This document shows, in pieces, positions 56,700-64,000 of a stretch of 64,000 nucleotides of DNA (within the stretch, counting starts at the first letter, position 1; each line of letters starts with the position of its first letter). A model generated the notes under the pieces. It saw only the letters and a program-made list of their open reading frames with translations, was not told where the DNA came from and did no database searches. Both the position numbers and the translations under genes were made by a program. This stretch comes from Nyssa sinensis. Its lineage: Eukaryota > Streptophyta > Magnoliopsida > Cornales > Nyssaceae. Location of the stretch: NCBI GenBank assembly GCA_008638375.1, contig CM018051.1, forward strand, positions 36,727,677 through 36,791,676, given 5' to 3'.

Positions 56700-57080
56700 T
56701 TTAGGAGAGAAGGTAAGGATTTTGTGATAGCACAAGTCTATGTCGATGACATAGTCTTTGGTTCAACTAGCACTAAACATATCCAAGCATTTGCTGAAGA
56801 AATGCATGTTGGCTTTGAAATGAGTATAGTTGGGGAACTCAATTCTTTTTAGACTCCAGGAAAAGTAGTTGAATGATGAGATTTTTATATCTCAATCAAA
56901 GTATGCTTTGGATTTAATAAAGAAATTTGGTCTTGATTCTGCAATATGCATGCAAGGACTCCCATGAGCACTAACAATCATGTGTTTGCTTTCAAGCAAA
57001 TCCAAAAGAGTCACATCACCTTGCTGTGAAGCGTATCGTGGAATATGTGAGTGCAACTCAAGGATATGATATTTGGTATT
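56700..57080 (+). pseudogene. SIRE-type reverse transcriptase fragment
   Basis: The frame shows IAQVYVDDIVFGSTSTKHIQAF with the catalytic YVDD, EEMHVGFEMSIVGELN, then ISQSKYALDLIKKFGLDSA in another frame. It jumps to HLAVKRIVEYVSATQGYDIWY at 57080, where the solo LTR begins. Part of the connection domain is deleted and stops are present. Confidence 0.8.
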
Positions 57081-57997
57081 TGTTAGCCCTTAAGGTTTTC
57101 AACCAAGGGCATTCTTATAATTTTGATGATAACAAGGCATTGATGATGTGGGCTAACGATTTACCCTCAGTGTTAGCACAAATAGGTAAATGAACTCAAG
57201 GGATGGTTGACCAAGGCTTGACTAAAGATGAAAAAGATCAACACTATGAAAACATGCTCACAAGATCAAATATCAAGTCAAAACTCAAGAAAAGTACTCA
57301 TGTCCAATGAATCAAGTGAAGACTTTTATTTTTATTTTTTATGTTGGGTGCCTGAGTGATCTAGGATTGAGTGATCAAGAAAAAAATGCTTAAAGTATTT
57401 AAGTGTTCAACTAAAATCAATTAGCAAAATGATCTTTCAAAAGCATAACAATGATAGAAACTAAGCTTTGAAAAATCAAGACTTTTGAAACTAAAATCAA
57501 TCAACAAAATGATTTTTCAAAACCATAACAATGATGAAAACTAAGCTTTGAAAAATCAAGACTTTTGAAAAAGAGAACACTAAATAAAACAAACATTTAA
57601 GCTAAACTGTTGGATTCAGTCAGCTAAGTTCTTAATTCAGTCGACTGAATCATGTTCATAAATCATGCCTATTTGGTCTCTAGAAGATTCAATCAACTGG
57701 ACCCAAGACTCAATTGAGTGAACAAGCATTTTGTTCACAAAGCCCCAACACACTATCAAATGCAATCGACCAAATTGTTGATTCAGCCGACTGAATAACT
57801 TAAGTCTTTTTGTTAACAAAATCTTATTGGAAGAATCAGTCGACTGAATGGATTTTTACAAAAGATCAACCTCAACCCTTTGGACAAATCAGTCGAGTCC
57901 TTTAGTCAATTGAATTGTGATTCGGTCGATTGGATGACAAATTCAGTCACCTGATTGTATCGATCTGGCATTTTCAAATTCAAATTTTAAACATATC

Positions 57998-58178
57998 TGT
58001 TACAGAATATACATAAGATTATTCTAGAATATACAGGCTGTAGAGTTGACTGTATGGGCTCAATCATAGGGATTCTAATTAGTCTACTTTCCTAGTTTAG
58101 TCTCTCAATTTGTGTATAAATACACTTGTATATTTTGAATGTAATAATATAGAGAATTATTTTTCTTTCTTGATTTCA
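57998..58178 (+). repeat. 5' LTR of the inner Copia element
   Basis: TGTTACAGAATATACA … TTGATTTCA; TATAAATA at 58115-58122. The primer site follows directly. Confidence 0.95.
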
Positions 58179-58190
58179 TGGTATCAGAGG
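58179..58190 (+). other. Primer binding site (initiator Met tRNA type)
   Basis: TGGTATCAGAGG sits directly after the 5' LTR, close to the usual Copia site complementary to the initiator methionine tRNA. Confidence 0.85.
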
Positions 58191-58653
58191 CAGGGTTAGA
58201 AAATTTTCCTTTGGCCTTTTTTTCTTTTCTTCTTCTCTGGTTTCCGGCCACTCTGCCCACAGTGAGCAGAATTAGGGAAACACTTAGGTCGCCTTGTTTG
58301 AGTGACCATTTTGTCTCACCGCCAGCCAGGAGAGCATCGCCACCTGCCAATCGGTCGGTTCCCAAAGTCTGATCAACAGAAACCACGCGCGTGAGACTCA
58401 CGCGCCACCAGAAGATTTCAGGCTCGTCACTGATCTCATGCGCTGGCGCGTGGAGGCGCGTGTGACTGCGCCTCGACTTCCGATCACCCTTCCTGGAGTC
58501 GTCTCTCTCTCTCCGGAACTTCTGTGTAGTTGGTTGCTTGGTAGCAATTCGTTTGGGCACTCTGGTTGCCTTGTTTGCTTCACGGCTGTTCGTGAATTTC
58601 TTTTCTGTGTAATTCCTTGGGTGGTCTCTGTATTTCTTCTGTGTTCTATCTCT

Positions 58654-59613
58654 ATGGTTGATGAACAGAAGAGTTTGGTTGTGACAGATGTTATTCCCAT
58701 GATGTCCAGAATCACAGAACACAAGTTAACTGGTCCCAATTATTTCGATTGGTGTAAGACTGTCAGGATTTATCTGCGGAGCATTTCTAAGGACAATCAT
58801 CTCACGGCTGATCCCCCCACGAATAATACTCGCCAGGAGTGGTTGAGAGATGATGCTCGCTTGTTCTTGCAAATCAAAAACTCTATTGACACTGAGGTTG
58901 TTAGCCTGATTAATCACTGTGAGTATGTTAAAGAACTGATGGACTATTTAGAATTTCTGTATTCTGGAAAGGGCAATCTGTCACGTATCTATGAGGTTTG
59001 TAAGGGCTTTTACCGGGCTGAACAACAAGATCACTCTCTTCAGGCCTATTTTATGAATTTCAAAGGAATCTATGAAGAATTGAATGTCTTGTTAGCTTTC
59101 AGTCTTGATGTCAAAGTCCAGCAAGCTCAACGGGAGCAAATGACAGCAATGAGTTTCTTAGCTGGCCTTAATTCTCAGTTTGAGATTGCTAAATCTCAGA
59201 TTCTCTCTAGTGCTAAGATTTCCTCTCTCCATGAGGTCTTTACTAGGGTACTTCGCACAGCTACTAGTACATCTGTTGCTCCATCTGTTCATGCTTCTAG
59301 TGCTCTTGTCAGTCATCATGGTGGATCTGACACTGGACGGTCTTATCCTAAGACCAGAGGAGGAGGTACAGGTAGTCAGGATGTAGGGGGAGTTGTATGT
59401 TATTATTGTCATGAGCCAAGCCATACCAAACGCACGTGTAAGAAATTGCAAAATAAGTCTCAGAAGTCTCATTCAGCCCATGTTGCGGTTACTCCTACAC
59501 CTAGCACATCTGAGCCGACCATTACAGTCTTGCAGATGCATTCGCTAAATTCACTCAGTATCAAGCAGCATTGCAGCATTCATCTCCACCTGTCACTGCC
59601 ATTGTCGAGTTAG
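58654..59613 (+). CDS. gag: Copia Gag of the inner element
   Basis: The ATG at 58654 (MVDEQKSLVV) is chosen because the open frame upstream to 58438 looks like leader. Motifs: ITEHKLTGPNYFDWCKTVRIYL, WLRDDARLFLQIKNSI, LYSGKGNLSRIYEV, MSFLAGLNSQFEIAKSQIL and a knuckle CYYCHEPSHTKRTC (about 59398-59439). The gag reading is lost near 59535, where the true frame (ADAFAKFTQYQAAL) moves by one base. The remaining residues to 59613 are out of frame. Confidence 0.88.
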   Translation: MVDEQKSLVVTDVIPMMSRITEHKLTGPNYFDWCKTVRIYLRSISKDNHLTADPPTNNTRQEWLRDDARLFLQIKNSIDTEVVSLINHCEYVKELMDYLEFLYSGKGNLSRIYEVCKGFYRAEQQDHSLQAYFMNFKGIYEELNVLLAFSLDVKVQQAQREQMTAMSFLAGLNSQFEIAKSQILSSAKISSLHEVFTRVLRTATSTSVAPSVHASSALVSHHGGSDTGRSYPKTRGGGTGSQDVGGVVCYYCHEPSHTKRTCKKLQNKSQKSHSAHVAVTPTPSTSEPTITVLQMHSLNSLSIKQHCSIHLHLSLPLSS

Positions 59614-62600
59614 GTAAACCAAATACGTGTCTTCTTTCCTCTTCCTCACAATGGGTCATTGATTCTGGTGCTACAGATCATATGACAGGTAATTCTAGTC
59701 TTTTCTCCACTTTTCAGTCCCACACATCTCCTTCTAATGTTACTTTAGCAGATAGTTCCACATCTTCTGTGCTTGGGTCTGGTACTGTTAATCCAACTCC
59801 ATTGATTTCGATGTCTTCTGTCTTGAGTCTACCACAATTTTCTTTTAATTTAAAGTCTGTCAGTAAACTTACTCGTACCCTGAATTGTTGCATCTCATTT
59901 TTTCCTGATCATTGTCTTTTTCAGGATGTTATGACGAAGAAGATTATTGGTAAAGGATATGAATCTAGTGGTCTCTACATTCTGGATACCCAGGTGCCTA
60001 GGCCCATTGCATGCTCCAGTGTCGTAACCCCATTTGAAGCATATTGTCGGTTGGGACATCCTTCTTTGCCTCTGTTGAAGAAATTATGTCCTCAGTTTCA
60101 TCATGTATCTTCCTTAGATTGTGAGTCGTGTCAGTTTGCAAAACATCATCGTTTGCCGTCAGTCCCTCGAGTCAATAAACGGGCTAGTTTTCCCTTTGAG
60201 ATAGTCCATTCAGATGTTTGGGGTCCGTGTCCTGTTGTGTCCACTACTGGATTTTGATATTTTGTTTCTTTTGTTGATGATTTTTCTCGTGTGACTTGGA
60301 CTTTACTTAATGAAAAATCGTTCTGAATTATTTTCCCATTTTAGTGCCTTTTGTGCTAAAATTAAAACACAGTTTAAAGTTTCTGTGCATACATTACGGA
60401 GTGATAATGCCAAAGAATATTTTTCCGATTCCTTTCAGGCCTATATGATTCAAAATGGCATTCTTCACCAATCCTCTTATGTTGACACACCATCTCAGAA
60501 CGGTGTGGCCGAACGGAAAAATAGGCATCTTCTTGAAACAGCCAGGGCCCTCTTATTCCAAATGCATGTTCCTAAACAATTTTGGGCTGATGCAGTTTCC
60601 ACAGCCTGTTTTTTGATTAATCGCATGCCTTCCTCTGTTCTTAATGGTGAGATCCCTTACAATGTCCTTTTTCCTACTAAACCCTTGTTTCCTATTGCAC
60701 CCCGGATATTTGGTAGTACTTGTTTTGCTCGTGATGTTCATCCCCAGGTCACTAAATTAGATCTCAAGTCTTTAAAATGTGTTTTTCTGGGTTACTCTCG
60801 TCTACAAAAGGGGTATCGGTGCTACTGTCCTAGACCTTCACAAGTATCTTGTGTCCGCTGATGTTACCTTTCTCGAACATCTTCCTTTTTTCCCTGCTGC
60901 TTCTACTCCTTCAAGTCAGGGGGAGGATGATGATCTGTTGGTTTATACTATCACCTCTCCGCCCCCCACTGTAGCTCCTTCCCCTGTTACCCCACCATCC
61001 CCACTACCTTCTATTCGCTATGTCTATTCCCGACGACGAGACCCATCTACTCCATGTCCCGCACCGGTTTCTTCTTCGCCATCGGATCCTGTGGCTGGTG
61101 ATCTTGATCTTCCCATTGCCCTTCGCAAAGGTACGCGTCAGTGCACTTATCCTATTTCCTCGTTTGTTTCTTATGCTAACTTGTCTTCTTATTCGTGTTC
61201 TTTTGTTGCTTCCCTTGATTCTGTGTCTCTTCCCAAAACTGTCCATGATGCCTTGTCCCATCTCGGATGGCGTAATGCTATGATCGAAGAGATGAATGCT
61301 TTAGATGCTAATGATACTTGGGATTTAGTGCCTTTACCTGCAGGAAAGAAAGCTATTGGCTGTAAATGGGTGTTTGCTGTCAAATTCAATTCCGATGGTT
61401 CCGTGGCTCGCCTTAAAGCCCGACTTGTGACTAAAGGCTATGCTCAGACTTATGGTGTGGATTATTCTGATACTTTCTCCCCCGTTGCTAAGTTGACCTC
61501 AGTTCGATTATTTATTTCTCTGGCAGCTACTAATGATTGGCCTTTACATCAGTTAGACATCAAAAATGCGTTCTTACATGGTGATCTCCAGGAGGAAGTG
61601 TATATGGAGCAACCACTTGGATTTGTTGCTCAGGGGGAGTGTGGGCGAGTTTGTCATCTTCGTAAGTCCTTATATGATTTGAAACAGAGTCCCCGTGCTT
61701 GGTTTGGAAAATTTAGTCAGGCAATGGAGAAGTTTGGAATGAATAAGAGTAAGTCTGACCACTTAGTTTTTTATAAGCATTCTACATCTGGCCTCATTCT
61801 CCTTGTTGTGTATGTGGATGATATTGTCATTACTGGAAGTGATACTGTGGGAATTTCATCTTTGAAGTCCTTTCTTCATAGCTAGTTTCACACGAAAGAT
61901 TTAGGGATGTTGAAGTATTTCTTGGGAATTGAGGTGAAGAGAAGCAAGAAAGACATTGTCCTATCCCAGAGGAAATATGTGCTTGACCTATTAACTGAGA
62001 CTGGAAAGTTGGGGGCTAAGCTGTGCAGCGCTCCAATGCTTCCCAACCTACAACTCACGAAAGATGGAGACTTATTTGAAGATCCTGAAAAATACAAGAG
62101 ACTGGTTGGAAAGTTGAACTATCTTACAGTGACACGTCCTGATATTGCATACTCTGTTAGTATTGTCAATCAATTCATGTCCCCCCCAACAGTTCACCAT
62201 TGGGCAGCGTTAGAACAGATCTTGTGTTACTTAAAGGGAGCTCTTGGACGAGGGTTACTGTACAAGAATCATGGACATACTCACATCGAATGTTTTTCAG
62301 ATGCAGATTGGGCAGGTTCCAAGATTGACCGCAGATCCACTACCGGATACTGTGTTTTTGTTGGAGGAAATTTGATTTCATGGAAGATTAAGAAACAAAT
62401 GTTGTGTCCCGATCCAGCGCAGAATCAGAATATAGAGCTATGGCACAATCTGTATGTGAGATAATGTGGATATATCAACTCTTGATTGAGGTTGGTCTTA
62501 AAGCTTCAATACCAGCAAAATTGTGGTGTGATAACCAAACGGTTCTCCATATTGCTTCCAATCCCGTGTTTCATGAACGGACTAAGCATATTGAGATTAA

Positions 62601-62763
62601 CTGTCACTTTGTTCGTGAAAAGTTGAAGCAAAATTTGATCTCTACCGGATACGTGAAAACTGGAGAACAGTTAGGAGATATCTTCACAAAGGCTCTCAAT
62701 GGGGCTCGAGTCGATTATATTTGCAACAAGCTGGGCCTGATTAATATCTATGCTCCAGCTTAA
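59535..62763 (+). pseudogene. pol: Copia Pol of the inner element, broken
   Basis: Protease WVIDSGATDHMTGN (about 59655-59696); pre-integrase YCRLGHPSLPLLKKLC … CESCQFAKHHR; integrase HSDVWGPCPV, LRSDNAKEYFS, QNGVAERKNRHLLE; RT WRNAMIEEMNALDANDTWDL, GCKWVFAVKFNSDG, LDIKNAFLHGDLQEEVYMEQP and YVDDIVITGSD (about 61807-61839). RNase H follows with DADWAGSKIDRRSTTGYC, SSAESEYRAMAQ, LWCDNQTVLHIASNP, HFVREKL, GDIFTKAL. Lesions: TGA at 60255, frameshifts near 60303 and 60831, TAG at 61883, and a lost A near 62396-62402. Catalytic residues seen are otherwise conserved. Confidence 0.9.
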
Positions 62764-62770
62764 GGGGGAG
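62762..62770 (+). other. Polypurine tract of the inner Copia element
   Basis: AAGGGGGAG lies directly before the 3' LTR. Confidence 0.85.
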
Positions 62771-62951
62771 TGTTACAGAATATACATAGGATTATTCTAG
62801 AATATACAGGCTGTAGGGTTGACTGTATAGGCTCAATTATAAGGATTCTAATTAGTCTACTTTCCTAGTTTAGTCTCTCAATTTGTGTATAAATACACTT
62901 GTATATTTTGAATGTAATAATATAGAGAATTATTTTTCTTTCTTGATTTCA
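62771..62951 (+). repeat. 3' LTR of the inner Copia element
   Basis: 181 bp, same ends as the 5' LTR; five transitions, no indels. It is followed by ATATC. Confidence 0.95.
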
Positions 62952-63572
62952 ATATCTAAATGGGGAAAACGGTTAGATTCAAATTCAAATGGCTATATTT
63001 TTTAAAAACATATAAATAGAGGTTGTTGGAAGCATTTATCGCTATCCTTAACATTCATAAACTTGCTCTCACTTTCAAATGTTTCTAGTGACTTGAGATC
63101 TCAATTATTTTCAAATCTAAATTTCAAAGTTCTCTCAGCTTTTAAACACTCAAGCATTTATTGATCAATCTTTAGAGAGTGAACTTACATTGTAGCATTC
63201 AACTCTTAAGAGGGCATTTTTCGGTAAAATTCTTTGTATCTTCTCATTGCAGTGAGATTTGCGGGTAAGTGCTATCCCGATGAAGCAAAAGGGTATATTT
63301 TGCTGAGAAAAAGAGCGAGGAGCTCTTGTAAAAATTTGACCTGCACCTGCAAGGTGATCAAGATAATTGAAAAGCTCAAGTAGGGATGCTTGAGTCGAAG
63401 GATGTAGGAAGTTTTTCAAACCTCGTAAATCGATGTGTTTGCTCTCTCTCTCTCTCTCTCTCTACTCTTACTTGTGCATTTTCAGCATTTATATTTAAAG
63501 TTTGTAAAAGTAGCCAATATTTGCAAAATATCCTTATTCACCCCCCTCTAAGGTAAATATTTGGGCAACAGT

Positions 63573-64000
63573 ATCCATTTGATACCAATGTTACCTTAAC
63601 TACATATTCAAATGCAGATTGGGCCAGTAATGTTGATGACTGGAAAAGTAATTCTAATGAATGCTTCAATTTTGGCAATGTCTTAGTTTCTTGGCATAGT
63701 AAGAAGCAAAATTTCACATTTATCCACAGGTTGAAGCTGAATATATTGCGGCAGTTGTTGTGCTCAGCTTTTGTGGATAAAACAAATGCTAAGAGATTAT
63801 AGAATTGAGATTGGCACAATGATAGTGTTTTGTGACAACTCAAGTGCTATCAACATTTAGTTCAGCACTCACAAATGAAACATATTGATATTCAGTCATC
63901 ATTTCATTCGTAAGCTAGTAGAAGAGAATATCATATCTATGCAATATGTTCGTACTGAACACCAACTCGCAGATATATTTACCATACCGTTAGATTGCAC
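63573..64000 (+). pseudogene. SIRE-type RNase H fragment, continues beyond the window
   Basis: FDTNVTLTTYSNADWASNVDDWKS, CFNFGNVLVSWHSKKQNF and VEAEYIAAVVV are readable. Then, in other frames, a CDNSSAIN relic, KHIDIQ and a VRTEHQLADIFT end. This continues the RT fragment cut at 57080. Frameshifts are present. Confidence 0.8.

Larger units (their letters stand above)
57998..62951 (+). mobile_element. Complete Copia element with short LTRs
   Basis: 4,954 bp with a perfect ATATC duplication (57993-57997, 62952-62956). LTRs are 181 bp and differ at five sites, all transitions (about 2.8%). Primer site, gag, protease, integrase, RT, RNase H and polypurine tract are in Copia order. Six lesions break the single polyprotein, so it is non-autonomous as sequenced. 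It is the innermost layer of the nest in the RAPTOR intron. Confidence 0.95.
57081..63570 (+). mobile_element. Solo LTR (SIRE-like) nested in the SIRE element and itself split by a Copia element
   Basis: TGTTAGCCCTTAAGG (57081) to ATTTGGGCAACA (63570), flanked by GTATT (57076-57080) and GTATC (63571-63575), a 5-bp duplication with one transition. Without the inner Copia element it is about 1.53 kb. It has a TATAAATA box at 63011-63018, a (CT)n tract near 63442-63462 and a TTCACCCCCCTCTAAGG block near its end (63538-63554), as in SIRE LTRs. There is no coding region of its own. Confidence 0.8.
52603..64000 (+). mobile_element. SIRE-type Copia element in the RAPTOR intron, runs off the window
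   Basis: 5' LTR 52603-53922, primer-site relic, gag from 53978, an RT piece at 56700-57080 and, after a 6.5-kb insertion, RNase H at 63573-64000. The integrase and most of RT are missing between about 55830 and 56700. It is antisense to RAPTOR. The 3' LTR and far flank lie outside the window, so its duplication cannot be checked. Confidence 0.82.

Noticed and set aside
58438..58653. N-terminal extension of the inner Copia Gag
   Set aside because: The sequence before MVDEQ is hydrophobic, unlike Copia Gag starts, and is best read as leader.
1..64000. tRNA, rRNA or snoRNA genes
   Set aside because: No cloverleaf or conserved rRNA stretch was recognised; the only tRNA-like boxes belong to the SINE-like sequence.

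Overview
This window looks like the nuclear genome of a flowering plant, probably a woody eudicot. It is AT-rich, has spliced genes with GT-AG introns, and its two widely conserved genes have close plant homologues. Most of the DNA is transposable elements, many nested inside one another. I cannot name the species. No tRNA, rRNA or CRISPR array was found.

Host genes. (1) Positions 1-2800 (minus) hold the first half of the Rab geranylgeranyltransferase beta subunit: five coding exons and the first 23 bases of a sixth at the window edge. A LINE tail lies in its last intron and a tRNA-derived SINE lies upstream. (2) 19447-20093 (plus) is a truncated, frameshifted pectate lyase pseudogene. (3) 20492-21515 (plus) is a complete three-exon LURP-one-related gene. 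(4) 47818-52096 (minus) holds the last six exons of RAPTOR, the TOR-complex scaffold. Its upstream intron is at least 11.9 kb long and packed with retrotransposons.

Mobile DNA by region. At 4905-16625 a decayed Copia gag is split by a long LTR (X), which holds a second long LTR (Y, duplication ATATA), which holds a third (Z, duplication GATTC). At 17017-19437 two gag fragments with the same upstream breakpoint flank an LTR piece. At 22271-23153 there is a retroposed insertion with a 13-bp duplication. At 23607-35504 there is a nearly intact Ty3/gypsy element of the Tat type: 674-bp LTRs differing at six sites, duplication ACTAA, gag-protease, RT, two RNase H domains and integrase on the plus strand. 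Between pol and the 3' LTR it carries a hairpin tandem repeat and two antisense genes with similar promoters. An AT-rich satellite follows (35880-37590). At 37866-46850 a Copia element holds a minus-strand gypsy element, which holds a solo LTR. At 52603-64000 a SIRE-type Copia element inside the RAPTOR intron holds a solo LTR, which holds a complete short-LTR Copia element (181-bp LTRs, duplication ATATC).

The most interesting parts are the Tat element's accessory region (paired-arm hairpin repeat, duplicated promoter module, a spliced antisense gene broken by one stop) and a recurring inverted-repeat motif inside several unrelated long LTRs. Antisense genes in Tat-type elements are already known as a class. 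I see no wholly new biological system that the sequence alone would prove.
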